DNA from: Actinobacteria bacterium OV320 | Lineage (GTDB): Bacteria; Actinomycetota; Actinomycetes; Streptomycetales; Streptomycetaceae | Assembly: GCA_001298545.1 (NCBI GenBank) | Contig: LJCX01000030.1 | Span: 806,001-870,000 of the forward strand | Length of the DNA stretch: 64,000 bases | Direction of reading: 5' to 3' | Shown: one piece after another, positions 18,230-26,821 of the stretch | Layout: each line of letters starts with the position of its first letter | Position numbering within the stretch: the first letter of the stretch is position 1 | Made by a program: the position numbers and the translations under genes | The notes under the pieces: generated by a model | What the model saw: only the letters and a program-made list of their open reading frames with translations | Databases searched by the model: none | What the model was told of the DNA's origin: nothing

Positions 18230-20395
18230 ATGGAGCACACGAACAACGCGGATCTCCGGGCCGACGCCGACGCCGTCCTCGCCCGCCTCGTCGGCGACGC
18301 AACGGGCGTGGCCCGGCTGCGCGAGGACCAGTGGCGGGCGATCGAGGCGCTGGTCGCGGACCGGCGCCGGGCCCTGGTGGTGCAGCGGACGGGGTGGGGC
18401 AAGTCCGCCGTCTATTTCGTGGCGACCTCGCTGCTCCGAGCCCGCGGTTCCGGCCCCACCGTGATCGTCTCCCCGCTGCTCGCCCTGATGCGCAACCAGG
18501 TCGAGGCCGCGGCCCGGGCCGGTATCCACGCACGGACCATCAACTCCTCGAACACCGAGGAGTGGGCCACCGTGCAGGCCGAGATCGCCGCCGGCGAGGT
18601 CGACGTCCTGCTGGTCAGTCCGGAGCGGCTCAACAACCCTGATTTCCGTGACGAGGTGCTGCCCGCGCTGGCCGCCGCGACCGGACTGCTCGTGGTCGAC
18701 GAGGCCCACTGCATCTCCGACTGGGGCCACGACTTCCGCCCGGACTACCGCAGGCTGCGGACCATGCTCACCGATCTCCCGCCGGGCGTACCGGTGCTCG
18801 CGACCACCGCGACCGCCAATGCGCGCGTGACGTCCGATGTCGCCGAACAGCTCGGCACCGGCGGCACCTCGGACGCCCTGGTGCTGCGCGGCCCGCTGGA
18901 CCGCGAGAGCCTCAGCCTGAACGTGCTGCGGCTGCCCGACGCCGCGCACCGGATGGCGTGGCTCGCCGATCACTTCGACGACCTGCCCGGCTCCGGAATC
19001 GTCTACACGCTCACCGTCGCCGCCGCGGAGGAGGTCACCGCCTTCCTCCGCCAGCGCGGCCACATCGTCGCCTCGTACACCGGACGCACGGAGAACGCCG
19101 ACCGGCAGCAGGCCGAGGAGGACCTGCTGGCCAACAAGGTCAAGGCACTGGTCGCCACCTCCGCGCTCGGCATGGGCTTCGACAAGCCCGACCTCGGATT
19201 CGTCGTGCACCTGGGCTCGCCCTCCTCCCCCATCGCCTACTACCAGCAGGTGGGCCGCGCCGGTCGCGGTGTGGAGCACGCGGAGGTGCTCCTGCTGCCG
19301 GGGAAGGAGGACGAGGCGATCTGGGAGTACTTCGCGTCGCTGGCCTTCCCGTCGGAGGAACTGGTGCGCCGCACCCTGGATGTCCTCGCGCGCGCGGAGC
19401 GGCCTGTGTCGCTGCCCGCTCTGGAGCCCTTGGTGGAGCTGCGCCGCTCCCGCCTGGAGACCATGCTCAAGGTCCTCGACGTGGACGGGGCGGTCAAGCG
19501 GGTCAAGGGCGGCTGGCTCGCGACCGGGCAGCCGTGGACGTACGAGACCGAGCGGTACGAGTGGGTCGCCCGGCAGCGCAAGGCCGAGCAGGAGGCGATG
19601 CGGCGGTACGCGTCGACGACGGACTGCCGGATGGAGTTCCTGCAGCGTCAGCTCGATGACGAAGGCGCCAAGCCCTGCGGCCGCTGCGACAACTGCGCTG
19701 GGGCGCGATACACCGCCGAGACGTCCACGGCCGCGCTGGACGCCGCGCGAGTGGACCTGGGCCGGGCGGGCGTCGAGGTGGAGCCCCGCCGGATGTGGCC
19801 GACCGGCCTCCCGGCGATCGGCGTGGAGCTCAAGGGGCGCATTCCGGCCGGTGAACAGGCTTCGGCCGGGCGGGCGTTGGGGCGTCTCTCCGACATCGGC
19901 TGGGGCAACCGGCTGCGCCCGATGTTCACCGCCCAGGCTTCCGACGAGCCGGTTCCGGACGATGTGGCGAGGGCCGTGGTGGGGGTGCTGACCGACTGGG
20001 CGAAGGGCCCCGGCGGTTGGGCCTCCGCGGTGGCCGACGCCTCGCCGCGCCCGGTCGGCGTGGTCACCATCGCCTCCCGCACCCGACCGCGGTTGATCCA
20101 CTCCCTGGGTGCGCGCATCGCCGAAGTCGGCCGACTGCCGCTCCTGGGCTCGGTGGAGTACACCGCTGACGCCTCGCCGATCTCTCGGAGCAACAGCGCT
20201 CAACGCCTCAAGGCGCTGCACGGCATGCTGGAGGTGCCGCCCGCGCTCGCCGCCGCGCTCGCCGAGGCCTCGGGGCCCGTTCTGCTCGTCGACGACTACA
20301 CCGAGACGGGCTGGACCCTCGCGGTCGCGGCCCGGATGCTGCGTCGCGCGGGCGCGCAGGGGGTGTTGCCTCTGGTACTGGCCGTGCAAGGCTGA
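18230..20395 (+). CDS. recQ: RecQ-family DNA helicase with phosphoribosyltransferase-like C-terminus
   Basis: This is a 721-residue 3'-5' helicase of superfamily 2. Walker A RTGWGKS is at about 53-59 and DEAH at 156-159 within VDEAHCISDWGHDFRPDYR. The second RecA domain has TSALGMGFDKPDLGFV and the arginine-finger motif QQVGRAGRG. A RecQ zinc site follows (TTDC, then CGRCDNC). The last 200 residues carry VLLVDDYTETGWTLAVAARML, the phosphoribosyl-diphosphate-binding motif of PRTase-fold proteins. This domain is seen on many actinobacterial RecQ homologues and has unknown purpose. ATG 18230, preceded by GGGGG, is preferred to an in-frame TTG at 18218. It probably acts in recombination and repair. 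Confidence 0.92.
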   Translation: MEHTNNADLRADADAVLARLVGDATGVARLREDQWRAIEALVADRRRALVVQRTGWGKSAVYFVATSLLRARGSGPTVIVSPLLALMRNQVEAAARAGIHARTINSSNTEEWATVQAEIAAGEVDVLLVSPERLNNPDFRDEVLPALAAATGLLVVDEAHCISDWGHDFRPDYRRLRTMLTDLPPGVPVLATTATANARVTSDVAEQLGTGGTSDALVLRGPLDRESLSLNVLRLPDAAHRMAWLADHFDDLPGSGIVYTLTVAAAEEVTAFLRQRGHIVASYTGRTENADRQQAEEDLLANKVKALVATSALGMGFDKPDLGFVVHLGSPSSPIAYYQQVGRAGRGVEHAEVLLLPGKEDEAIWEYFASLAFPSEELVRRTLDVLARAERPVSLPALEPLVELRRSRLETMLKVLDVDGAVKRVKGGWLATGQPWTYETERYEWVARQRKAEQEAMRRYASTTDCRMEFLQRQLDDEGAKPCGRCDNCAGARYTAETSTAALDAARVDLGRAGVEVEPRRMWPTGLPAIGVELKGRIPAGEQASAGRALGRLSDIGWGNRLRPMFTAQASDEPVPDDVARAVVGVLTDWAKGPGGWASAVADASPRPVGVVTIASRTRPRLIHSLGARIAEVGRLPLLGSVEYTADASPISRSNSAQRLKALHGMLEVPPALAAALAEASGPVLLVDDYTETGWTLAVAARMLRRAGAQGVLPLVLAVQG

Positions 20396-20751
20396 CCACG
20401 GGTTGCGACCGGCGAAGCCCGTCCCGAGCGCCCCCGAGCGCCCGCCGGTGGCGCCTCGGCATCGGCGTGGCGTTGTGGTGGTCCGTCGAATCCGCCGCCA
20501 CGGAGGCACTCACAGGCCGTGAGCTGTCGGCTCACGTGTCCTTCCGAGAATCACTGGGTAAGGATATAGGTCACTCATCGTCACATAACGGTCGGTGGCC
20601 CCAATTGCTCGTTGCCGCATCCCAGTTCGCCAGGAAGAATTGAGTTCCGCTCCCCGCACGGCTCGCCCGTAGTCCGGTAGGGCTTTGCTGCGGCGTGCGC
20701 TCCCCCGAATCCGACCCGCCCGCTGTGTGGGCCGTAGCCGAAGGGAGGATC
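20396..20751 (+). other. Intergenic gap after recQ
   Basis: The 356-bp gap between recQ and the next plus-strand gene includes a locally AT-rich stretch at about 20535-20590, where a promoter for the downstream gene could lie (TTCCGA, 17 bp, TATAGG). The match to consensus is poor. An in-frame start at 20695 would shorten the gap. Nothing else is supported. Confidence 0.35.
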
Positions 20752-21372
20752 GTGACCTTCGGATTCGCTCCGTCCTCGGCGGCATCGCTGTCGACGTCCA
20801 CGTCCGCCACCTCCGCCACCCGCTTGCTCGAACCCGCCGAGTGGGCAGCGGCCGGCATCCCGCTGCTGCGCAACCCACGGGAGGTCGTCAGCGGACTGCA
20901 CTCGCGGCACCGGCCACGGCCGGCCACCGCGATCGTGGCCGTGCTCGACCCGGACGAACGGGTGCGGGCCAGCGCCTCGTTCACCCGGCGCCAAGCATCG
21001 TCCGACGGCTGGATGTTCCGCAACGCCCTGCTCGCCCAGTTGCGCCGGGTCATCCCGCACGATCTTCGGCTGCGCACGCCCGTGCGCACCGCCGTGCTGC
21101 TCTACTGCCGGGACGGCGACGCGCGCTGGACGGAAGAGGACGGGGCGTGGATGTGGGGTCTGCGTGACGCCTGCACGTTGCACGGGTTGCGCTGTGGGGC
21201 GTACATCACTCTCACCCGGGACGGGTGGCAGGTCCTCGGCGAGGGCCGCGGAGGCCGTCGGCCCCACGCCGATTCGACTCCGGAACCCTTCGCCCTGTCC
21301 GAGGCCCCACCGCCGCTGCCCCGAACCGGAGGCGCCGCCTCGGAGGTGCTCCGTCGCGCGGCAGCCCGCTGA
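20752..21372 (+). CDS. Conserved actinobacterial protein of unknown function
   Basis: This is a 206-residue cytoplasmic protein I do not recognise beyond conservation in Streptomyces (near SCO5814 by position). A Ser/Thr/Ala-rich N-terminus (about 5-25) leads into a compact domain, about 30-165, containing GIPLLRNPREVVSGLH, then VLDPDERVRASASF, WMFRNALLAQLRRVIP and WMWGLRDACTLHGLRCGAY. The C-terminal tail is Pro-rich. GTG 20752 is chosen for the AAGGGAGG site three to eight bases upstream; an in-frame start at 20695 would add 19 residues. No catalytic motif or membrane segment is visible. Confidence 0.75.
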   Translation: MTFGFAPSSAASLSTSTSATSATRLLEPAEWAAAGIPLLRNPREVVSGLHSRHRPRPATAIVAVLDPDERVRASASFTRRQASSDGWMFRNALLAQLRRVIPHDLRLRTPVRTAVLLYCRDGDARWTEEDGAWMWGLRDACTLHGLRCGAYITLTRDGWQVLGEGRGGRRPHADSTPEPFALSEAPPPLPRTGGAASEVLRRAAAR

Positions 21373-21576
21373 GAGGCGGCCGGGCGGCCAAAAGAGCCCG
21401 CAAGTACGTCGGCACCCGGGAGGCGCAAACCTCCCGGGGGCCCACCTGCATCGTCGCGCGCCGAGACCGGGCCCGTCCGGCACACGCAAGGCCGTGCCGA
21501 CGGCACACACACCACAGAGGCACCGCACGAGCGACGCCTCCGTGACCCCGGCACCTGACGGCCTACCGGAGCCGGC

Positions 21577-22215
21577 TCAGACGCCCGCGCCCAGCGCGGT
21601 GTTGATCTGCTGCGGATCGCCGCAGACGATCAGCAGACCGGCCGCCCGAGCGCGGGCCAGCGGCAGAACGGTGGCGGCCACGGTGTCGGGTCCGCCGTTG
21701 ACGGCGACCACGACGACGGGACGCGCGCCCGCCCGGTCCAGCACTGCGGCATCGGCGTAGAAGACGTCGTCTCCCGCGTCGTGCTGCGCCCAGTAGGGCG
21801 CCTCGCCGAAGGACAGTTCATGGGTGGCCCAGGGGTGTTGCTCGCCGGTGGTGACCACCAGCACGTCCCCCGGAGTGCGACCCGAGTCCAGGAGGAGGTC
21901 CACGGCCTCCTCGGCGGCGTCCAGCGCCCCCTCGGCCGAGGCCGGGATCAACTGGACCTGAGGAGTCACCGAAGCAGGCGCGGCGACGGCAGGGGCGGCC
22001 GGGGCCGAGGGCCCGGGCTTGGCGGCCGTGTCACGCGGCGCGCGTTGCGCCGGTGGCGTGGGCCGGACGGGTCCGGGACGACCGGGACGCGACGGAGCCG
22101 CGGGACGGGGTCCAGGTACAGGTCGAGGGGTCGGCGCTGTGCGGCCACTGGCCGGAGTGGCGCGGGGACCCTGGGCACTCTCGTGAATCTGAGGCTCCTG
22201 GGGAATGAGAGGCAT
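21577..22215 (-). CDS. Pro-rich protein ending in a helicase-tail-like domain
   Basis: This is a 212-residue protein. The first 85 residues are Pro/Ala/Arg-rich and probably disordered. The remaining 125 residues (about 95-212) resemble the last domain of UvrD-like superfamily 1 helicases: DVLVVTTGEQHPWA, then a VFYADAAVLDRAGARPVVVVAVNG segment (given here in part), then LLIVCGDPQQIN. Walker A and the motor core are absent, so it cannot be an ATPase alone. It follows rnhB on the same strand after 68 bp and may be co-transcribed. The start has no clear Shine-Dalgarno; an AT-rich TAAATA seven bases upstream suggests a leaderless message. The function is unknown. Confidence 0.7.
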   Translation of the reverse strand: MPLIPQEPQIHESAQGPRATPASGRTAPTPRPVPGPRPAAPSRPGRPGPVRPTPPAQRAPRDTAAKPGPSAPAAPAVAAPASVTPQVQLIPASAEGALDAAEEAVDLLLDSGRTPGDVLVVTTGEQHPWATHELSFGEAPYWAQHDAGDDVFYADAAVLDRAGARPVVVVAVNGGPDTVAATVLPLARARAAGLLIVCGDPQQINTALGAGV

Positions 22216-22283
22216 GAGCTGTTATTTATCAAACGTTGGTGCGGCAAGCGCCAGCGGGTGGCACATCAGTGCGAGCGGAATCG

Positions 22284-22985
22284 TCAAAAGTCGAAGCCGA
22301 GTTGCCCTTCGACCCCCGGGACGCTCCCGTTCGCCCAGGTGCGGGCCTTCTTGAGATGCCGCCACTGGGGCAGCGCATCAAGATACGCCCACGACAACCG
22401 GTGGAACGGAGTGGGTCCCCGCTCCTCCAGTGCGGCCTTGTGCACGGGCGACGGATACCCGGCATTGTCCGCAAAACCGAAGTCTGCATGGTCGATACCC
22501 AGTTCGGCCATCATTTTGTCGCGCTGGACCTTGGCGATCACCGAGGCCGCCGCGACCGCCACACAGGACTGGTCACCCTTGATCACCGTACGGACCCGCC
22601 AAGGGTCGCCGAGGTAGTCGTGCTTCCCGTCGAGGATCACCGCGTCCGGGCGGATCGGGAGGGCGTCCAGGGCCCGGCCGGCGGCGAGCCGGAGCGCGGC
22701 GGTCATCCCCAGGTCGTCGATCTCCTCCGGGGAGGCGTGACCCAGGGCGTGCGAGGTCACCCACGTCAGCAGCTCCTGCGAGAGCTCGTTACGCCGCTTG
22801 ACGGTGAGCAGCTTGGAATCGGTGAGGCCTACGGGGGGTCGACGGAGTCCGGTGACGGCCGCGCAGACGGTGACGGGTCCGGCCCAGGCACCGCGGCCCA
22901 CCTCGTCGACACCGGCGATGACCTTCGCTCCGGTCGTGGCGCGCAGGGAGCGCTCGACGGTGTGAGTGGGTGGTTCGTACGGCAT
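22284..22985 (-). CDS. rnhB: Ribonuclease HII
   Basis: This is a 233-residue enzyme that removes ribonucleotides from DNA and RNA from RNA/DNA hybrids. The metal-binding signature GVDEVGRGAWAGP is near residues 25-37, DSKLL near 56-60, and ILDGKHDYL near 116-124 with the third acidic residue. AAASVIAKVQRD carries the conserved Lys/Arg. Length is close to the usual 200-260. The start at 22985 (MPYEPPTH) is conserved-looking. It may be the first gene of a two-gene unit with the helicase-tail-like protein. Together with recQ, lexA and dinG nearby it belongs to genome maintenance. Confidence 0.95.
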   Translation of the reverse strand: MPYEPPTHTVERSLRATTGAKVIAGVDEVGRGAWAGPVTVCAAVTGLRRPPVGLTDSKLLTVKRRNELSQELLTWVTSHALGHASPEEIDDLGMTAALRLAAGRALDALPIRPDAVILDGKHDYLGDPWRVRTVIKGDQSCVAVAAASVIAKVQRDKMMAELGIDHADFGFADNAGYPSPVHKAALEERGPTPFHRLSWAYLDALPQWRHLKKARTWANGSVPGVEGQLGFDF

Positions 22986-23078
22986 GGCGCCCTTAGATTA
23001 CGCCGCCGGCATCCCGTCGCGACACCCCGGTCGGCACCGGACCCCCGCCGACCGACCGCAAGGGCGCCGAATCCGCGC

Positions 23079-23702
23079 TCAGGGCCGGTCCGGCCGCAGC
23101 AGCGGCAGCATGAGGCGGTCGATCATCTCGTCGAGCTCGCGATCATCCCATTCACATCCGCACATCTTCGATCGATACATCATCATGGCCGGAATGACAT
23201 CGAAGACATAGCTGTTCGCCGCGTCGGACCGCACCTCCCCCCTCTCGATTCCGCGATCTACGACCTCTCGCAGCAGTTTCACGGTCGGCTCCACCACTCC
23301 ATCTATGATCAAGGTGTGGAAGCGTTCGGCCTGCGTCGGATCGCATTCGTGAATAATCGAACGCAATGCGAAGCCGGGGCGGGAGAACATCGCGTCACGC
23401 GCGTCACGGCACAGCGCCATCAGATCCGCGCGCACGCTGCCCAGATCGGGTACGGCGTCCAGCCGAGGCAGCCCGGCCCGCAGAGCGTCCGTGACGAGGG
23501 CCTCCTTGGACGGCCAGCGGCGATAGACGGCGGCCTTGCCGGTCTGGGCACCGGCCGCCACCCCTTCCATCGTGAGGCCGTTCCAGCCGACGGTGCCCAA
23601 CTGCTCCAGCGTGGCATCGAGAATCGCACGTTCGAGCACGGCGCCGCGCCGGCGGGGAGAGGACGCCCGAGCGGGGGCGGCCGTCCAGCGCGAAGTGTCC
23701 AT
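23079..23702 (-). CDS. TetR-family repressor
   Basis: This is a 207-residue regulator. The N-terminal helix-turn-helix (about 22-68, LTMEGVAAGAQTGKAAVYRRW) is typical TetR_N, and the C-terminal part is a helical ligand-binding domain (LMALCRDARDAMFSRPGFALR). It diverges from an MFS efflux gene. Two identical-arm 20-bp palindromes in the intergenic region are the probable operators, so it is likely to repress the pump and release DNA on binding a drug. Its own 5' leader contains a 17-bp tandem repeat array. Start at ATG 23702. Confidence 0.92.
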   Translation of the reverse strand: MDTSRWTAAPARASSPRRRGAVLERAILDATLEQLGTVGWNGLTMEGVAAGAQTGKAAVYRRWPSKEALVTDALRAGLPRLDAVPDLGSVRADLMALCRDARDAMFSRPGFALRSIIHECDPTQAERFHTLIIDGVVEPTVKLLREVVDRGIERGEVRSDAANSYVFDVIPAMMMYRSKMCGCEWDDRELDEMIDRLMLPLLRPDRP

Positions 23703-23730
23703 CCAGGTGTCTCCAGCGAGCAGAGGAAGC

Positions 23731-23830
23731 GGGGATCTAGGGAGAGCGGGGATCTAGGGAGAGCGGGGATCTAGGGAGAGCGGGGATCTAGGGAGAGCGG
23801 GGATCAGGGGAGAGCGGGGATCAAGGGGGT
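23731..23830. repeat. 17-bp tandem repeat array, about six copies
   Basis: Units of GGGGATCTAGGGAGAGC start at 23731, 23748, 23765 and 23782 as exact copies. Variant copies start at 23799 and 23816. The array lies between the TetR start (23702) and the nearest operator (23885), so it is in the 5' leader of the repressor mRNA. Seventeen is not a multiple of three, and no gene reads through it convincingly. Confidence 0.95.
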
Positions 23831-23884
23831 GGAGCGAGGCTCCGCGCAACCGCGACGGGGGACACGCCGAGAGGCGACGCCGCG

Positions 23885-23904
23885 AGTGAACGCTTGCGTT
23901 CACT
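23885..23904. promoter_or_regulatory. TetR operator copy 1
   Basis: AGTGAACGCTTGCGTTCACT is a perfect palindrome with eight-base arms and a four-base centre. It has the size and symmetry of a TetR-family operator. It overlaps the predicted -35 of the MFS promoter. Confidence 0.8.
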
Positions 23905-23923
23905 ACGAGGGACTCACTACCGT
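23894..23923 (+). promoter_or_regulatory. Candidate MFS promoter
   Basis: TTGCGT (23894-23899) and TACCGT (23918-23923) are spaced by 18 bp, fitting the vegetative consensus. Operator 1 covers the -35 and operator 2 lies just past the expected transcription start, so bound TetR would block it. Confidence 0.5.
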
Positions 23924-23932
23924 TGTCGGGCC

Positions 23933-23952
23933 AGTGAACGCCATCGTTCACT
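23933..23952. promoter_or_regulatory. TetR operator copy 2
   Basis: AGTGAACGCCATCGTTCACT repeats both arms of operator 1 exactly and differs only in the four-base centre. It is 48 bp away from operator 1, centre to centre, and 24 bp before the MFS start. Confidence 0.8.
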
Positions 23953-23975
23953 AATGCTCTTGTGGGGGACTCATA

Positions 23976-25523
23976 GTGACAACCTCTCAGCTGACTCAGA
24001 ACCAGAAACCGGGGGCGGCCCGTCGGGAGGGACATCCCGGCATCGCACTCACCGTGATCGCGGCCTGCCAACTCATGGTGGTACTCGACGCGACGATTGT
24101 GAACATCGCGCTTCCGCACATACAAGACTCGCTCAAGTTCAGCACCACCGATCTCACCTGGGTGGTCAGCGCTTACACGCTCACCTTCGGCGGCCTGCTG
24201 CTGCTCGGCGCCAGAGCGGGTGACATCCTCGGCCGGCGACGCGTGTTCATGGCCGGCATCCTTCTCTTCACCTTCGCCTCGCTCCTGGGCGGACTGGCCC
24301 AGGAACCCTGGCAGCTGCTCGCCGCACGCGCCCTCCAGGGCGTGGGAGGCGCCATCGCGTCGCCCACGTCGCTGGCGCTCATCACCACCACATTCCCCGA
24401 GGGGCCGGAGCGGAACCGGGCCTTCGGCGTCTTCGCCGCGGTCTCCGCAGGCGGCGGCGCCATCGGCCTGCTCGCGGGCGGCATGCTCACCGAGTGGCTC
24501 GACTGGCGCTGGGTGCTGTTCGTCAACGTGCCCATCGGCGTGCTCATCGCCTTCCTCACGCCGCTCTACATCAGCGAGTCCGAACGTCACCCCGGCCGTT
24601 TCGACATAGCCGGCGCGCTGACCTCGACGCTCGGCATGGTCTCCCTGGTCTACGCGTTCATCCGCTCGGCGGAGGAAGGCTGGCGGGACGGTCTGACCGT
24701 CGGCGCCTTCGCGGTCGCACTGGTCCTGCTGGTCGCCTTCGTGTTCACGGAGTCGCGGGCCAGGGAGCCCATCACTCCACTCAAGATGTTCGCCGACCGC
24801 AACCGCTCCGGCACGTACGTGATCATGCTCAGCCTCGCTGCGGCCATGTTCGGCATGTTCTTCTACATCGTGCTCTTCGTGCAGAACGTGCTGGGCTACA
24901 GCCCGATCAAGGCGGGTCTCGCCTTCCTCCCCGTCACGGTCGCCATCGCCGCGGGCGCGGGTCTGTCGCAGCGCTTCCTGCCCACCGTCGGCCCCAAGCC
25001 GTTCATGCTCGTCGGTTCCGCACTGGTGGCGGTCGGCCTCATCTGGCAGGCCTTCATCAGTCCCGACAGCACGTACGTCGGCGGAGTGCTCGGGCCGATG
25101 GTGGTCTTCGCCTTCGGCATGGGACTGAACTTCGTGACAGTGACGGTCACCGCCGTCTCGGGTGTCGCCCCGCACGAAGCGGGCGCCGCGTCCGGTCTGC
25201 TCAACGCCACGCAGCAGGTGGGAGGTTCGCTCGGCCTGTCCATCCTGACGACCGTCTTCGGTACGGCCAGCAAGGACGAGGCGGAGAAGCAGCTGCCGAA
25301 GTTCCTCGCGGACGGAACCCCGGAGCAGAAGGCCGAGTTCGCCAAGACGCACCAGTTGCCCGCCCCCTGGGGGCATGACGTACTCGCCCACGGGATCTCA
25401 ACGGCCTTCGTCCCGGCCGCCGCGATGGCCGTACTCGCTCTGGTGACGGCCTGGTTCGTCATCCGTGTCCAGAAGAGCGACCTGGAGGCTCTGTCCGGCA
25501 CGGCGGGCCCCATGGCCGGCTGA
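23976..25523 (+). CDS. MFS multidrug efflux transporter (EmrB/QacA, 14 TM)
   Basis: This is a 515-residue proton-drug antiporter of the DHA2 group. The first helix contains the family motif LDATIVNIALPHIQ. A loop motif GARAGDILGRRRVF follows helix 2, and motif C-like glycine runs (AVSAGGGAIGLLAGG) are present. Hydrophobic segments are consistent with 14 helices, and the C-terminus ends shortly after the last helix. GTG 23976 has GGGGGA about seven bases upstream. It is divergent from a TetR gene and probably controlled by it through two palindromes. The drug specificity is not visible. Confidence 0.93.
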   Translation: MTTSQLTQNQKPGAARREGHPGIALTVIAACQLMVVLDATIVNIALPHIQDSLKFSTTDLTWVVSAYTLTFGGLLLLGARAGDILGRRRVFMAGILLFTFASLLGGLAQEPWQLLAARALQGVGGAIASPTSLALITTTFPEGPERNRAFGVFAAVSAGGGAIGLLAGGMLTEWLDWRWVLFVNVPIGVLIAFLTPLYISESERHPGRFDIAGALTSTLGMVSLVYAFIRSAEEGWRDGLTVGAFAVALVLLVAFVFTESRAREPITPLKMFADRNRSGTYVIMLSLAAAMFGMFFYIVLFVQNVLGYSPIKAGLAFLPVTVAIAAGAGLSQRFLPTVGPKPFMLVGSALVAVGLIWQAFISPDSTYVGGVLGPMVVFAFGMGLNFVTVTVTAVSGVAPHEAGAASGLLNATQQVGGSLGLSILTTVFGTASKDEAEKQLPKFLADGTPEQKAEFAKTHQLPAPWGHDVLAHGISTAFVPAAAMAVLALVTAWFVIRVQKSDLEALSGTAGPMAG

Positions 25524-25888
25524 CGGACCAGCACTGTCGGCCGACCCGGGAGTGCCCACGCCTGTCCCGACGAAGGCGCGTCCACCGCTTCCGGGTCGGC
25601 CCGCGCGGCCTCTCGCTACCGACACCATGATCGTCAACAGTTCGAACCGCACGCGCACCCCCTATGTCGTCCCACGGCCACCCGCCCACCTGCACGCACA
25701 GGTCGCACAGCGGATGTCCGAAGAACGCCTGGACAGTCACGCAGAGTTCCCATCGAACACCGAGAGTTCTCACCGGCTGCCGCGCCGCCTCGCCCAACGA
25801 GATGACGCGGGCGCACGGTGAGCCGTACGGCCGACCGCCGACCGCCGACCGCCGACCGCCGACAAACGGCAGGCGTCAGGTGTCGTTT
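25524..25888. other. Intergenic gap, MFS / ADP-ribosylglycohydrolase
   Basis: The 365 bp between these convergent genes contains a short run of a seven-base unit (GACCGCC, about four copies near 25832-25862). An ATG-started frame at 25627-25821 (64 codons) lacks a ribosome site and is not called. No clear hairpin terminator was found. Confidence 0.4.
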
Positions 25889-26809
25889 TCAGGCCTCTGG
25901 CACCACGTGGCGCACCGGCATCCACTCCGGCAGCGCTTCCACCTGCCGTGTCCACGCCTCCGGGGGGGTCCCCGCCTCGCCGGACGCGAGTATTCCGCCC
26001 ACGATGGCGCAGGTCGTGTCGACATCGCCGCCGACCTGCGCGGTGGTCCAGAACGCCGTCTCGTAGTCACCGAGAGCGCGCGCCGCCGACCAGACGGCGA
26101 AGGGGACGGTGTCGTGCGCCGACGTCCGCCTCCCGCAGCCCAGCACCGCCGCGACGGTGGCCGCGTCGGCATAGTCGAGCATGTCCCTGGCCCGGCGCAG
26201 ACCGGCGCCGACGGCGCTCTTCGGAACGAGGGCGACGACGCCGTCCAGAAGCGCCTCGGCGCTGGGCGGCCCTCCCGGGGCGCCGACCAGCGCGGCGGCC
26301 GCGGCGACGGCCATGGCCCCGACGACGGCCTCCCGGTGCTGATGTGTGGGGTAGGCGGAGATCTCGGCCTGGTGGGTGGCCTGCTCGGGATCGTCCGCGT
26401 ACCAGGCTCCCAGCGGGGCGACGCGCATGGCGGCGCCGTTGCCCCAGGACCCCTGCCCGTTGAACAGGGCCGCCGACAGCTCACGCCAGTCGGCACCTTC
26501 CCTGACCAGTCTCAGCAGCCGGTTGACCGCGGGACCGTAGCCACGGTCGAAGTCGTGGTGCTGTGCGAAGGACTGCGCCAGTGCGTCCTGGTCGATGCGG
26601 TGGTGGGCGGCCAGGACGGCCACGACGGAGCAGGCCATCTCGGTGTCGTCGGTCCACTGCCAGGGTCCGGGCGGCAGCGTCCGGCGCTGGAGGAGCGGAT
26701 AGTTCACCGGCACGAAGAACTGTGAGCCCAGCGCGTCACCCAGGGCGAGGCCGCGCAGGCTGGCCAGCGCGCGCTCCAGGCGCCGGTCGGGAGAGGAGTC
26801 AGCGATCAT
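25889..26809 (-). CDS. ADP-ribosylglycohydrolase family protein
   Basis: This is a 306-residue all-helical hydrolase of the DraG/ARH family, which removes ADP-ribose from proteins or other acceptors using two magnesium ions. Metal ligands are visible in GDALG (about 24-28), WTDDTEM (52-58) and GGDVDTTCAIVGGI (about 269-282); NGAAMR (near 125) is also conserved. Length fits the family. It begins 12 bp after the histidine-phosphatase gene on the same strand, so the two are probably one transcript. The target is unknown: it could reverse protein, DNA or small-molecule ADP-ribosylation. Confidence 0.92.
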   Translation of the reverse strand: MIADSSPDRRLERALASLRGLALGDALGSQFFVPVNYPLLQRRTLPPGPWQWTDDTEMACSVVAVLAAHHRIDQDALAQSFAQHHDFDRGYGPAVNRLLRLVREGADWRELSAALFNGQGSWGNGAAMRVAPLGAWYADDPEQATHQAEISAYPTHQHREAVVGAMAVAAAAALVGAPGGPPSAEALLDGVVALVPKSAVGAGLRRARDMLDYADAATVAAVLGCGRRTSAHDTVPFAVWSAARALGDYETAFWTTAQVGGDVDTTCAIVGGILASGEAGTPPEAWTRQVEALPEWMPVRHVVPEA

Positions 26810-26821
26810 CGCTATGCCACC

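Noticed and set aside
23754..25391. 545-codon minus-strand frame opposite the MFS gene
   Set aside because: Its sequence is a polar Asp/Glu/His/Arg-rich shadow of a membrane protein gene and it runs into the 17-bp repeats. The MFS frame has clear family motifs.
25627..25821. 64-codon frame between the MFS and glycohydrolase genes
   Set aside because: It lacks a ribosome binding site and runs into heptanucleotide repeats. Composition is not convincing.
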